Notes: generated from the letters alone by a model not told the origin. A stretch of 64,000 nt of DNA from Bombus terrestris (GCF_910591885.1 NC_063285.1:8465395-8529394), one strand, 5' to 3'; positions 1 through 12,324 are shown, counted from the stretch's first letter. A program made the numbers and translations.

Positions 1-272
1 CTTTGAAAGTTTATCTTTGTTCTATGTATTTTAAAGAGAAGACAAATGTTATAATAGCCATACAAATTATAAAATTAAATGAAGAGATGTTCATCTTTGT
101 AAGTTCACTTTTGTTCTATGTATTTCAAGGAATAATAAATTACAATAATAGCAACACAAATAATAAAATTAAATAAACAGGTTCATCTTTGAAAGTTTAC
201 TTTTGATCTATGTATTTCAAAGAACATAATTTATAATAATAGCAATACAAATTTAAATGAAATTAAATATGA
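1..272. repeat. Tandem repeat, three units of about 93 bp
   Basis: Three diverged copies of a unit containing CTTTG(A/T)AAGTT, then TTGTTCTATGTATTT, then an AATAGC..ACAAAT block start near 1, 95 and 187 (spacings 94 and 92). The array begins at the window edge, so the true copy number is unknown. No coding signal is seen. Confidence 0.75.
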
Positions 273-336
273 TTCGACTAGCGAATTACGCAATTTTCTT
301 AGGAAATTTAATTCGGTAAATTGCATTCCTTTTGTG

Positions 337-942
337 TTATTTTAGTTCTATTTTGGGAGACTGCAATACTTCAAAACGTTGAGGAATATCATCATTACTG
401 TTATACTCATGTTTCAATTCATTATTTGAAGCACACATTAGTGCATAACAAGCATAGCTAAGCATCACATTAGTATCATGGTCAATTGAAGAAGATTCAT
501 CACATTGAAACCATTCTATATGAGTCATCCTATACCACAACGTTGACGTTGTCACAATCACCCTATTCGATATAGAAAGAGGTTCTTCCATATCTGTCGT
601 AATATTATATTTCACTTCTGCCTTTATGGTGTCTTTAATGTAGTTCACTAGCTTTTTTCATGCTCTTCTTAGTGTCACACATTTGGCGTCCATCCAAGAA
701 GCATATACCATCATACAACAACAATCCCTTGAATTGTTTGCGAAGTTGTACCATTCTTTCGTCAGTAGCATCGTTGATCGTTGACAAAAATTCTTATAGA
801 AGAGTGAGCTTGTTAAGTGCGGAACGTGTCGAATGAAATGTTCGGATAAAAGAGAATCCGGATAACAGTATTTCGGATAATCAAGGTCATACGGTATGAT
901 TATCATTGCGCACCGTGAATTATTTTTATCCATAACATTCAT
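337..942 (-). pseudogene. Unrecognised coding sequence, copy 1, frameshifted
   Basis: On the minus strand two open frames abut: 942-658 (94 codons) and 648-337 (103 codons). They read as one protein broken by a frameshift near 655: the first frame ends in KCVTLRR and the second begins at NYIKDTIKAE. The copy at 22.6-23.2 kb reads KCARLRRVCKRLVNYIEDTI through the same point without a break. Shared features are an SEHF segment, a Cys-rich DCC stretch and a CAS(N/S)NEL segment near the end. I do not recognise the family, and no signal peptide or membrane segment is obvious. A lineage-specific gene that has decayed, or a domesticated transposon gene, would both fit. Similarity to the second copy is seen directly; decay is inferred from the frameshift. 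Confidence 0.5.
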
Positions 943-2003
943 AGGACAACGCGTTTCTGAAGTTTGGACGCTACATTTTTTATAATATTATCACAGTTAA
1001 TTTGTTGAACATAATAATAAACGCATATTAGGCGCAATTACAATATATAAATAACGGCATAATAAATGATAGTCTACCTAATCGAGTTGAAACTTTCTAC
1101 GTATTAACAATGTTCTAATTATGCAGCCATCCACCGGCTATTAATAGGTGTAAATATAAATTCTTTCCGATTGAATTCACATAAACGATACGGCCATTCG
1201 AATCGAAATATTCTCCCGCTCTCCTTTGTGGTTTTGCAGCGTTCGCAGACAAGTTTGTAGTCGTGCAACAACGTCGTATAGTCATGCAGTAAGTCGCAGC
1301 AACGTACAGCAGAACATATTACAGTCGTCGCACCATAATCTTATGAATTACTAGTACACACCATGGCTGCCAGTAAACAACGTACACGGCACGCTATATT
1401 GTTTGCGTTTAATCTGAGGAAAGCTACGACAGAAGCCACAGAAACATATCTTTTAGAATAGGAGATAGAACGAGGGAAGGAATTTACTTAATCACTGATC
1501 TAAGCTTAGACAGAAGCTTACGCTCGTCCACTCAGCCTCGTAAACTTCGAAGAAAACAACCTGGTGACCTTCTACTTTTTCTACATATACATTTGCACAC
1601 TTTGTGCACATATACATACAAATAAATTAATTTCCCGCCTTTTGTTGGGTTCTGTTTGTTGCACAAACTCATTTTTTTTAATTTTGAATTTTACCCACTT
1701 TAGTATAGCAGTTACTTAAGACGCAACAAAACAACTTACAGCCATCGATGCTATACGACTCTCCCCTAGTATTCGGCGATCAGTTATCGGCGAAATATAC
1801 TTCTGCATAAACAGAATTCAAAAACTCATATCAAGAATCCATAAACAAAATGTAATTTTTTACAGGCGCCAAGATTTAGACATGTTCGTGGCACGTGGTC
1901 CCATTCTCTTATGCCAATCTGGGGTTAGAGGTTAGGTCGCAAAGAGGTTAGGTTGCAAAGACTCTAAGGTGTCTAAAATATACCAAGAGGAAAAATATAC
2001 ATA
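943..2003. other. No gene seen; AT-rich non-coding
   Basis: No convincing coding frame or inverted-repeat element is visible. Near 1921-1956 there is a short cluster of GGTTAG/GTTAGGT motifs of the kind scattered through hymenopteran DNA. Confidence 0.5.
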
Positions 2004-2510
2004 CAGGATGTACAATACGTGTATAACTGATTGACTTTCATTGTCAATAGCTTTCAAACGAAATGAAACAGTCTTTTCAATATTAGTCATTTATTAATAC
2101 TTGAAAATTATATATTATTTATAATAAATTATTTGATAAATAAATAAATAAATTGTGAAAGTTATGTAATATTGCTTCTCATCTTTTAGCTGCTCGATGG
2201 TGTTTGGTATATCGACATATGCTTTACTTTTGAGAAAATCCCACGAGAAGACGTCCAGCATAGTTAAATCACAAGATCTATGCGATCTGATGATATAGCG
2301 AACGTAATTTGCGCGAGGTCACTGTCATCGACGAATCGCTTTGATAAAATGTTCTATTTAAAATCGTGATTCGCTCTTGAACTGTGCTACGCTCTATGCT
2401 ATTAATTTGCCACGAATCCGTGAAACAATTGCCGAAGTGGAACAAAAGATGACGCGTCGTTCCAGACTCGAGAGAGTTTCAAATTAGTCAGTTATATATT
2501 ATCCATCCTG
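2004..2510. mobile_element. TA-flanked inverted-repeat element (CAGGATG ends)
   Basis: The left end CAGGATGTACAATACG and right end ..TATTATCCATCCTG are inverted repeats, matching over roughly 30 bp including an AACTGA(T)TGA/TCA(G)TT block. Both are flanked by TA, as expected of Tc1/mariner-type insertion. The interior (about 0.5 kb) has no transposase frame, so this is a non-autonomous element. Its ends are a one-base variant of the CAGGGTG ends found repeatedly further along. Confidence 0.6.
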
Positions 2511-3714
2511 TAGTATTATTATTATATGTGTTATCAGGTATTATCAGTATATCTTAATATAGTTAATGTAGTTTGTATCTATGTGTATGCGCGCGCGAGT
2601 GTGTGTATTTTAAAGCTTCCCGATGCGGTTTTCATAACACAAAGATTCTTCAATTCAAATAAAATGCTAGTATCGTTCATGTCATTCTTTACAACGTTGT
2701 AAGAAAGCTAAGAATATGTGCCGGAGACCCATTGTACCTATCGTGCGCCACGTGAATTGAAGAAAAACAATATTTTGCGAGGTTATGTAATAAATTCGTT
2801 CGCATTTCTTAAAAATAGGAAACCTCAAACATCGTTACTCTTATATAAGAAGTATTTAATTAACGATGTATATGTTATTTTATAAGAAATGAGTAACTCA
2901 TTCGCATTATTATCTCGAAGCTTCCGTTGTTTTCTTAAAAATGTTTCGGTACGTGCGTTTTTAAATTCTTGGAATTATTTAACGATTACTCGTGAAAACA
3001 ATTAATATCCCAATATTAATAGCACAGTTACTGTTCCAACAATTTCTAACATTTATAGAAAGAAACTAATAATTATATAATTTGAAAGAAATTAATAATT
3101 TCTACCGTACGATGGAAGAATTCCCAAAATTGAATAAACAAGGTAAAACTGCTGTTTAGGTCCCGCTTCTAACGACCTTCACCTTCACATATGCCATCAA
3201 AGTCAACCTCAGATTATCGCATCAACCTGCAGAAGATTTCAGTCGCCGTTTGTTCAGCGATTGTTGTTTGTTGAGAAATTATTAATGAAATAATTTTAAC
3301 GAGTCGAACGTACCTTATCGACGCTAAATACATGTTTAATGAACCAACGCATAGTACGTGCATACGTGTTGTATACTAATATTACCGCACTTACGGCTCT
3401 GTTTGAATTTGAGGTTAGGTTTGTGTTAGTTCGTTGGTTATCGGCTGCGCTGTTTAAACCACTAGCTAGCCTAAACGATTTACGTATTCGCGGGAAGAAA
3501 TGCGAAGAATTCTAGGAATTGGGTCGAAAAAACACCGGAGTAAGTCGAAAAGTATTCCAAACTTCACCCGAAAATAGGATGTGACTTCTGCCCAAGTGTT
3601 CCGAATATCAACGCGGAGAAATTCAAGAAAGCGCGAGTTAACTGCCAGAGTAACTACGGACTTTCTTAACTACGTTATCATGATTAGGTTTGGGTATTTT
3701 TACCTTGTCTATTC
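2511..3714. other. No gene seen
   Basis: AT-rich sequence with a short GT-rich run near 2587-2610 and many short frames. I see nothing in it that I can support as a gene. Confidence 0.5.
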
Positions 3715-3830
3715 TTTTTTTTTTTTTTTTTTACGTGGAGGAAATCCACACGGACACCAGGCCGCTTCTGGAGGAAGGCGGTGTGGTAGTGTCGGACTCC
3801 AACCGACTAAAACCTCCACGATGACCGTGA
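3715..3830 (-). mobile_element. Retroposon 3' tail (poly-A on minus strand)
   Basis: A run of about 18 T is followed by ACGTGGAGGAAATCCACA and a GC-rich block ending near AAACCTCCACGATG. The same order of motifs follows the poly-T runs at 38.24 and 38.53 kb. Read on the minus strand this is a GC-rich 3' end followed by poly-A, the signature of target-primed retroposition by a LINE or SINE. The parent family is not identified. Confidence 0.55.
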
Positions 3831-5736
3831 ATATAGGAAATGATTTTTGCGAATTTTAAAATTGTAACGTTAAGCGAAATAATGAAAGAAGGTCCGATCT
3901 TTCGTAACGATGTAATATACGAAGCATTGAGATATTAAATATTTAACTAAACACGTTCAATTACTGAACAAGTAGCAGAAAAAGTATAATATTAATAAAA
4001 TGCATTCTTCGCAACGAACAGTCGGCGCGTCGTTGCTAATTCGTTTTGATGAGATCGAAAATAATATCATCCGTTTCTCGACAAGATCGTAACTGGGGAT
4101 GAAAAATAGCTTCTGTATAAAAGCTGCAATCGTAAAAAGCAATGGCTATCGTGAGGTCAAGGAGCAGTGCTTACTGTGAAATTTGATTTTCGTTTTAAGA
4201 GAACTTTACTGTGTGTTTTACGCGATATAAAGAATCATTTACTGCAAACTTTTCAAACTAATTAAACGTTAAAACAAAATAAGACCACGACGGTTGCAGT
4301 TTATAGCGAATAATTAAATAGATTAAGCGTAACTTCGAGAGATAAATGACCGGCAGTAACAAATAGCAAAAAATGGCGCGTTTCTTTTTTTAATCGACGA
4401 CGCTCAGACACGTGCAAATAGAACGATAGAGAGAATTAACGAATTCAACTGCAAATTGGTATCGCATCCGTTACGCTCTCTCTTCTTCTGGCACGTTATG
4501 ATTTATTTCACAAAACTTTCCGCGTAGCAGCGACTTTAGCGGCACGGGTCATTTAAACGTGACGTTGGATCAATTTTTCAATCTAAAAGGCGAGATTAAC
4601 AGATTTAAAAGTGAGAAATTCCCGTCGCAAAATCGCCGATGTATCGTCAATTGAAGTTGAATATTGAGCACTCCAAACGTAATCGCAGAAAAACATTAAG
4701 CTGCTACGCATGAAGCGACGGCTTCGTAAGTACACGTTTAAATTACTACAATTTTGCGCGATGTCTTTTAGCTGCAGTCGCACCAACGGACAATTGTCCG
4801 CAGACACGTGTCGCAGCAAATCAGTATCTTTCTTTCACGGAGAATTCACAGACGACGATGAATAAAATTCAAGTCCAGAGACCATTCGCGGATTAAAGTC
4901 ACTTCACACTGACGGACAATTGTCGACAGATACACACGGCAGGGGTAGGGGAGGGGGGGAGGTAGAGCTCCGTAAAAAGCACGTCTGTAGACAAGAATTT
5001 CGTTTTCCGTTCGAAATGTAAAACAACGGACAACGTCTGCGGGCGAATATAGAAAGAATGTGCTTTTCGCCCCGTTTGAGAAGCAGCGATCCGTATATGT
5101 ATTGAGGCAAGGAAAGGCGAAAACAGGAAATTTGAAAATGCATGCTGTTCGTCGAAATCACTGCAAAGTCACGCACCACCTTTTCCTGGATATGTCGTAA
5201 AGAATTTTCCGTAAATCGAACAAAGGTCAACTTCGTTCTTTTTCATGGAACTATATGCTTTTTTTTTTTTTACTAATCATTCCCTATAACATAACCTACA
5301 AATTAACCTTTCTAGGTCGGGAAACTGTCAGTATCGAATAAGAAGAATTTTTTGGCAGAGTTGAACAACGAATAAAATCATTAAATTCTGGGTTTCTGTT
5401 AAATATTGTAAACCGAACGTACGTGTGGCATTTTAGGGTGGACAGTTCTTTCGTTGTTATAATATTAATTATTTATATTTCTATGACACACTATTTATTT
5501 AAAAGATACAATTTCGAAAGTTTAGGGTATTCTTCTTTGTATTTGAGAGGGTTCGACTGGTTGGTAATGGTCATATTTCTACAGAGATCGATTTCAATAA
5601 TCCGTGTGTTTCATCCCCAACACATCGATAACCAGATATACCCGGATGCCTTAATAGAAATTTATTAACTTAGCCTGTTAACTGACAGCTATGTAAGACA
5701 GTTCCATTTGAAAAAGTAGAGATGACCCTATTGTCA
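3831..5736. other. No gene seen; G-rich motif and weak repeats
   Basis: Minus-strand frames at 4583-4819 and 4904-5230 share a faint repeated motif (ACGGACAATTGTC near 4790 and 4911, and ACGGACAACGTC near 5030), spaced about 120 bp. That looks like degenerate repeat rather than a gene. A G-rich tract at 4942-4962 is listed separately. Confidence 0.4.
4942..4962 (+). other. Potential G-quadruplex tract
   Basis: Runs of 4, 4 and 7 G plus a terminal GG, separated by one or two bases, fit the G3+ loop rule in a locally AT-rich setting. Whether it folds or functions is unknown. Confidence 0.4.
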
Positions 5737-5883
5737 CTTTAAAAAATTGAAGGTAAAAATTTTCTCTTTCACAGTGACATTCTACGTAAGAGATGACAAT
5801 GAGAATCTCCATATATACCTTTGTCCCGTCGTTTCTGCAGGCTCAGTTGTTATATCAAACGGCGTTCATGGTGGGACACCCTG
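5737..5883. mobile_element. Right arm of a CAGGGTG-type element
   Basis: The sequence from AAATTGAAGGTAAAAATTTT to the terminal GACACCCTG followed by TA is homologous to the right arm of the complete element at 7704-8220. Shared blocks include TTGAAGGT, CAGTGACATT, ATCAAACGGC and CACCCTG. No matching left arm is seen, so the copy is truncated. Confidence 0.6.
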
Positions 5884-6147
5884 TATAACGTTTATTATTA
5901 TCCGCAGTTTTCGATATCCGCGAAAGGAATTTGTAATTTTCTGATAGTCACTGATTGTACTAACCGGTAGCTATATAGCTGTAACACACCGCTATTCCAC
6001 TATACATTTTAACACAAGTAAACTTTTCAAACTCGACATCAACACAAAACAGATCATCCATTAAATCTTCCCTTTTCCTATTTTAGGTTCTAACAGCTCC
6101 AGCGAAACAACCATGCCTCCTCCCTTCCCTTTTTTCCTAGAATCCTT

Positions 6148-6407
6148 CTAACGTTGGTCTGTCATCCTTCTTCTTATTCCTGCCAGACACCTGCCTAACA
6201 TGTTCCCACGTTTCTTCATCCAAATCCACAGCCTGCAATTTCTGTCCTCCTCACTCACCCAATATTTGCTTTCTTTCATTCCATTGCCAAAGTAAATCTG
6301 GCCACCCATCTTAAACTTTCTCCGCTCCAGCCTTGATCGAAGTACTTTGAAATCCCCTCTCCTTTTCACCATCTGTACTATCTGTTGTATCTTGATTTCT
6401 TTATCCT

Positions 6408-6447
<40 letters not shown>

Positions 6448-7060
6448 GGGCTTCTCTATTCATCCCTACTAACTCTTCTTAACTTCCTTCTTAGCTCTTC
6501 TTAAGAGCCTCTTCCTCTTCTCTCATAGCCAACATATGGCTCCCTGTTCCCTTTGTCAACATAACCTCTTCCCTTTCCTTCTTCTATCCTCCCTTTATTT
6601 TGCTTCTTCCAACTTTTTTCCTATTCTCTTGCGAACATTCTCCTACAAGCTTGCCATCTTTTTTCTGTCACAGCTTCTGTTCATAGTTTCACCCTGCATT
6701 CCCTGTTCGTGTCCTCATCACATCCCTCTGGAACTCTTCTCTAATCATAATATAAAAACATATACACTGGTGTCCATCAGTCCACCTCAACGTCCGGCTC
6801 AAGAAACTTTCAGTCTAATCTTGCACTCTTTCAATCTTCCTTCTCTCTTCCCAATCCGAAACTTCCAGTCCGTACGCTAACACTGCCCACGCCAACTTGT
6901 CGAATGACCGTAACCTCATTTACCATTCCATTCCAAATACTCTCTTTCCTATCCTCTATACTGATCTCATAACTGTTACCGTCTTTTTCACTCTTTCCCT
7001 TATTTGTACTCTTTCACCTCCGTTCCTCATCATCTCGTTCCCTCGAGTAAGTAAAATCCC
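6148..7060 (-). pseudogene. LINE reverse-transcriptase C-terminal half, copy 1 (decayed)
   Basis: Read on the minus strand, the purine-rich sequence contains typical LINE downstream pieces in order, in shifting frames with stops. These are a thumb-like segment with RIGKRVFGMEW, then FDKLAWAVLAYGLEV, then the C-terminal region with a CRL(W/C) knuckle remnant followed in another frame by EETWEHV. The open frame 6414-6148 ends in this region. The same CRLC-type end occurs in the copy at 16.5-17.6 kb. The YADD catalytic segment is not present here, so the copy is 5'-truncated as is usual for LINEs. It is a non-LTR retrotransposon of uncertain clade, inactive because of frameshifts. Confidence 0.7.
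6415..6443. repeat. (CT)n microsatellite
   Basis: About 14 CT dinucleotides lie inside the LINE remnant and read as GA on its coding strand. Confidence 0.9.
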
Positions 7061-7301
7061 TTCCTTATTCTATCTTCTTCTCTCAGTTCATTTTCTTCGT
7101 CCTTACTCCTACTGTTTTAAATCATATTATTATACAAAAGGAACGAAGAACAAAGTAACTCTATACATTTAATTACATTAAAAGAATTATGTGACTTATC
7201 GGCTAAAGAGATTGGGGATCTATAAATATTTGAAGAAACGGACAATTAATCTTCATCTAAATTTGAATAAATGAAATTTCAGGTCGCGAAAGTAATTGTT
7301 C

Positions 7302-7356
7302 TATTATCCGAACAGTTTTGCCTCCCCATCAGTGCGGATAATGGAGGCCATACTGT
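7302..7356. mobile_element. pogo/Tigger-like terminus
   Basis: The block ends GGATAATGGAGGCCATACTG before TA. Read inward on the minus strand this is CAGTATGGCCTCCATTATCC, the usual style of pogo/Tigger ends (CAGTA..CCTC.ATTATCCG). A further ATTATCCGAAC lies at 7303. No opposite end or transposase was found. Confidence 0.4.
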
Positions 7357-7703
7357 AACGAATGCTCGTTAATATTTCGCATTGCTTCCACAGCACCATG
7401 TCTCAATTTATATTCGTAAAGATAAATTATTCGAATTTCATCGGAGTCCATCATTCACCTTCTCTTGTTGCTAAACAAACATAACCTCACTTTATCAACC
7501 AATGCGAAACGTGACGAATGCTATAGGATATGAGCTTTAACACGTCACGTGATATTTGATATTTACCAATGATTTTATTTATCGAAGATTTAGTTTAAGT
7601 AAAATGTGTCAGTTTGAGGGAACCACGTATTTCATGCGTAACAACTTAATAAATTATATGTTCCTTTCACGGATATCGAGAACCGCAGATAATAAATATT
7701 ATA

Positions 7704-8220
7704 CAGGGTATCCCATGATAGGTACCGTTTGACATAATTACTAGATGACAGAGATGATAGAACAAATATGTGAGAAAACTTTTATCACCATTTTTTTATG
7801 TAGAATGTTACCGTAAAAATGTAAACTTCTATCGTCAATTTGTCAAGATCGTACTGAGGTCATTTCTACTTTTTTTTTTAGGTGCAAGTATGTATACATT
7901 TTTTTATTCACCACTTGGTGCATTTTTTCATTCAGTACAAGTATTTGTGTTGGAAAGTGAGATATTTTAACTTCAATGTTGTCAGACTTATCGTATGAAA
8001 GACTTTAATATGAAATGTAAATTAAGACTGTCGTAGGATATTGTATCTAACTTTTTCCTTTATGTTTTCCTTATTATAACCTTAAAAAGTTGAAGGTGAA
8101 AGTTTGTTTCTTCGCAGTGACATTTTACATAAAAATTGATATTAAAGTGCTCTTACATTTTCATCCTATCATGTACTATTTACTAATTACATCAAACGGC
8201 ACCTATCGATGCACACCCTG
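7704..8220. mobile_element. Long-TIR element with CAGGGTA/CACCCTG ends
   Basis: The left end CAGGGTATCCC is preceded by TA and the right end CACCCTG is followed by TA. The two arms are inverted copies over about 140 bp: GATAGGTACCGTTTGA on the left pairs with TCAAACGGCACCTATC on the right. The arms meet around a poly-T stretch near 7870, and there is no transposase. The right arm is shared with the fragment at 5737-5883. This is a non-autonomous DNA transposon, probably of the Tc1/mariner type judging by the TA sites. Confidence 0.75.
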
Positions 8221-8564
8221 TATATTGTACATGCTGAAAGTACATACTTACGATGCAGATTAGTTTATGAATTAAGCATAATAAGAAATCAACGATCGTA
8301 ATCAATATCACAATTATAATTTTTACAAGCATATAATTTATACAAGTTCTGGAAAAACATTTACAGGTCTGTAAAATAGATGCCAAATGTATCTTTTACT
8401 TAAATAATGGAATCGTTATTAATAGTTTTCACTTATTTCATAATTGCTGCAAGTTGGAGCATGGGCGGCTACGTAGTCGAGGTCCTTTTAGGTTATGAAG
8501 TTATCAAGCAATTATGAAGTAAATCCAATGTTGTTGATCGCACTAGTTGTTAAAAGAAATAAAC

Positions 8565-8770
8565 GTGGGGGCGAACCGATGTATGGCTAACGTTGGCAGC
8601 TCCAAGAGTTTGGTTATCGTGGACAAACTGACGTATGGTTAACGCCAGAAGCCACAGGAAAGGTCAAGATGTGGGAACGAATCGGCGCATGGCTAACGCC
8701 TGGAGCGCCATGAAAGTGATATGGGAACGAACCAACGTGTAGGTAACGCTTCGAGTTGCAGGAAATCCTA
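8565..8770. repeat. Degenerate 52-bp tandem repeat, four units
   Basis: The core (G)AACGAA..G..TATGGCTAACG recurs near 8571, 8622, 8675 and 8726 (spacings 51-53 bp), with intervening GGAGCNCCA..AAAG. It is moderately GC-rich against its surroundings and not coding. Confidence 0.7.
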
Positions 8771-8879
8771 ATAGTACACCTCGTAACGTTTAACTAATCG
8801 GTACACCTCGAGCGGTAAAGCTATACCGGGTTGAACAGAAAGTTCGTTCCGTTTCTCGTAGCGAGATAGATCTGAGTTT

Positions 8880-9412
8880 AGACCAAAGCTATTAACTTTA
8901 ATTTAATTGACCTAACTTAGTTGACCAATTGCCGATGGGGTAACACTCAATTGAGTTAACACAACAGAGTGTAAAACAAACAATTTTGGAAGAATTTGTC
9001 TTTTTCTGGCCAGACACAAGCACACACATGCTTCGCCAAGGCAAGACAAGACTTTATGCTATGACTATTAACCTCAATTTAATTGATCTAACATGTTATT
9101 GTGTTATGAGTTGCCAGTAAATTGTAGAGTGTAAAGCAAACAATTTTGGAAGAATTTGTCTTCTTCTGGTCAGACAGAAGTCCACACATGCTTCGCCAAG
9201 GCAAGACAAGAGTTTATGCTATGACTATTAACCTCAATTTAATTGATCTAACATGTTATTGTGTTATGAGTTGCCAGTAAATTGTAGAGTGTAAAGCAAA
9301 CAATTTTGGAAGAATTTGTCTTTTTCTGGTTAGACACAAGTCCACACATGCTTCGCCAAGGCGAGACAAGAATTTATGTTATGACTATTAACCTCAATTT
9401 AATTGATCTAAC
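8880..9412. repeat. 160-bp tandem repeat, about 3.3 units
   Basis: GAGTGTAAA(A/G)CAAACAATTT recurs at 8967, 9127 and 9287, exactly 160 bp apart. An older partial unit (TTAACTTTAATTTAATTGA) lies before 8967 and the third unit is cut near 9412. Units 2 and 3 differ at only a few positions, so that duplication is the most recent. Confidence 0.9.
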
Positions 9413-9991
9413 CTGCTTTATACCCAAAGGGAATTATACCCAGAAGAAATCTATGCATAACACGAGATTTTCGTGGATAAAGTTCTTGCTTTCGTGCAGT
9501 CTCCAAAAAAAGGGAATTGTATGATACGAACGTAACATAAATATAAAAAGGAGAAAATATTATAGAGATTTACGTATCCAATTCAAACAGCGATATTTCA
9601 AACCGCTATATCGATGAAGTCGTTTCAATACACTATTAATATGTTTATAAATAAATAATTTAAATTATCCATGTGTGTATATATAATACACACGAATTCG
9701 TGCGTACGTGGGCGTGCATATGTTTAATATTTGGTCTTTTGTTGTTTGTTTTTGAAGCTGCGTAGTGTTTTAAAACCGCGGGAAATTCAAAATTCTGAAC
9801 TGCTTTTTATTACACAGTTCTTCTAGTTCTTTGTAAATTACCAAATCCTTAAGGGTTCATAATTAGACTATTATTTACTTATGTTAATTGTTTAAATAGG
9901 ATACTATGTAGAGTAATAAATAAAAAATTTCTATCGTTTTAAAAGATCGAGCAATTCAGGGTCAAAAGGAAAAAGACGTATTGGCATGACA

Positions 9992-10360
9992 TGGCTGATG
10001 AGCAGCCATGGAAAATTCAATACAGATAACAAACTTCTCGTCTACGGAACAATCGTCAAATCCACTTGGACGTACGATATCGAGCTGTAGGACATGGCCA
10101 CTAAAAGCCGCACAGCTTAATTAGGTGCTTTACAATCTATTGTGCTCAGGACCATAGTAAACGCACCGAGGTATGTGCACAATTACGAACTCCGTAAAGA
10201 CTTGAAAATCGGTTCAATAAATGAGGAAATTATACGCTTTAGTGACAAGTACAAAACCAGACTAGACAATCATCTTAACGACCTAGCCAAGGAACTCTGT
10301 ACAGATAACTTGCCTACAGAACTACACAAAAGGTATTCTAATGACCTTCTGCCGCATTAA
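9992..10360 (+). pseudogene. Jockey-like LINE reverse-transcriptase C-terminus (decayed)
   Basis: From TGG at 9992 to the stop at 10360 one frame reads a Jockey-family C-terminal region. It has WLMSSHGKFNTDNKLLVYGT, then KSTWTYDIEL, then LQSIVLRTIVNAPRYVHN, then RKDLKIGSINEEI, with the closing NDLLP. These match the family pattern (NKLL.Y..I.KP.WTYGI.LW and LR.I.NAPWYV.N...H.DL). Two in-frame stops interrupt it, at the expected Trp after IEL (TAG) and at a TAA after SRTA. The rest of the element is missing upstream and no poly-A tail is obvious. Identification rests on recalled family motifs. Confidence 0.75.
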
Positions 10361-11281
10361 TAAAACAACACTTTTACACGATTGCAAACAACAGTCACAA
10401 ATCCATTACACTAAGAATTGTTATATGCACAGAGATGCTCTCCAATGAGAAAGTGTTATATTATTTGTAATAAATAGGCTGCGCATGTTTATGCAAATTC
10501 ATATTTTTAAAATTCATATTTTACAAAGTGAAACTTAAACAAAAATTTGTTTTACCTGTTAAATACTGCAACACGTGCTTTACTTTGTACATCTGATACA
10601 TTTTTTTAGAATATTCGTGCATTCTGCAAATTTTTGTGCCTCTAAATTTTTCCTAAATGCGTGAACATCCGCAGCCTAATGATACGAGTGTTATATTATC
10701 AGTTAAAAAATTGTTCAGGTATCCTTATAGGAGAAATTGTAAAGTCCATTGAAATTAAATAAATGAACCGTCTTAAGGAATACCATTTAGCCATCGATGT
10801 TTCTTTCTCTAGCAGACGGTGCTATCCGAAATGAATTATTTTCGTGGATTTCGTGGAGGAAGACGCATGGCTAAGCTTAGCAACAGATAGATTGGAAAAT
10901 TTGATTAGACGACCAAGCACATGCAGTTAATAGCAGCCAATTTTTTAATGCATGCATTTTAATATTTTCAGTAAAATTCAATGCTTTGATATGGTTTGGT
11001 CAACGTTTCTCTTTTACTTTATACCACACATTCAGTTCCTTGGTTTCTCGTGAAATCAAGCGCTGTTTTGTGCAACTTTTTCTACAATCTAATTTTGAAG
11101 TTCGCAGGCACTAGACGCTCCGCGGAGAATTACAATGGAGGAAAGAACAAAAAGGAATCAGATATCGAGTAGCAATTGTTTCATAAGCATCGATTGTTCG
11201 TCACATATTTCGGCAAGCACAATCATAAAACATTATAGGTCAGCGGTTTTCAAACTTTCGCTTATCACGAACTCATCTTAA
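10361..11281. other. No gene seen
   Basis: AT-rich sequence with only short frames. I find no repeats or signals I can support. Confidence 0.5.
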
Positions 11282-11683
11282 CCTCTTAGGTATGATGCGC
11301 CACTATAGTGGTCCACTCTACTGACTAGTCTTTGTTTTTGATATGCCAGTGTCGGGTACCAATTTTTGCTTTTCGTTAAAATAAATATACCATTATTAGA
11401 TGCTCTTTTTAACATGCCGATCCGTATCCTTATAATTTTTTAGAATCTTCAACTAATTACTATTATTAATTATTAATTATTAAAGTAAATTATTAAAGTT
11501 AAAGTATGTGCATCGTATTTTTAAGAAAAATTATAATTTAGTTATCAAAAACTTCATTGCAATGTGCTTGCGTAGAGAACAGCGTTATCCGTCATTGCAG
11601 TGGTGTATCGTTTACGCGTAATCCGCGTCAAACTCTACCAACAGAGGAACTGCCCCGCGCAAAATTCAGCTGTACCTAAGAGG
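11282..11683. mobile_element. piggyBac-type MITE flanked by TTAA
   Basis: A 402-bp segment is bounded on both sides by TTAA (11278-11281 and 11684-11687) and has perfect 11-bp inverted ends CCTCTTAGGTA / TACCTAAGAGG. TTAA target duplication with short inverted ends is the hallmark of piggyBac. There is no transposase; the middle is AT-rich. Confidence 0.7.
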
Positions 11684-12110
11684 TTAAATAACTTTTGGTT
11701 GTTCCGGAGTTCTAAAATCTAACTCAAAATTTACATCCTTAATGCGCCGAATATGTACACATTAATATGTATATTTGACTAAAAAATATTGTACAGTATA
11801 GCGTATACATTTAACTAAAAAATATAAAACACTAATCTACTGTTCGTCAACAATCTTTCCGGAAAGAAAAAATTCGTTATAAATGATTCGTTATAAATAA
11901 ATACACGTACTAAATACTTTTCATTAGAATAATACAATAACAATCGGGCTGTGTGCAGACTTCGTGATCCCGGGAGTTCGTGTACAGCGGGTTGAGAACC
12001 GCTGCACCGCTGTTATAGGCAGTATAATACAAGAAAAATGTTCGAGGGAATTTGTGGAGGACTTATCCAATATGCTCTTGATATCTTCAGATATGATATA
12101 TATATATATA

Positions 12111-12324
12111 TTAGGTTGTCCGAAAAGTGTCTTTCCTTTACAGACACGTCTTTTATAACGACGCATCTTTATATAAACATGAAACCTAATCTGTTGAGCG
12201 TTGTGATCTTTATTTTGATAGAACAAAACGGATCGTACGTAATTCGATAAAATAATATAAAACGGGAAATATTGTGCATCCACTATTTCCTTATGAAACG
12301 AAAGAAACTTTTCGGACGACCTAA
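12111..12324. mobile_element. mariner-like MITE with TTAGGTTGTC ends
   Basis: The ends TTAGGTTGTCCGAAAAGT and (reversed) TTAGGTCGTCCGAAAAGT match at 17 of 18 positions and sit in TATA runs, giving TA target sites. The right ~110 bp (ACAAAACGGATCGTACGTAA, then TATTTCCTTATGAAACG) is shared with elements at 36511-36836 and 59712-60423. The element is 214 bp, with no coding capacity. Confidence 0.8.

Noticed and set aside
6536..7172. Plus-strand frames of 114 and 91 codons
   Set aside because: Antisense of the first LINE remnant, same cause.
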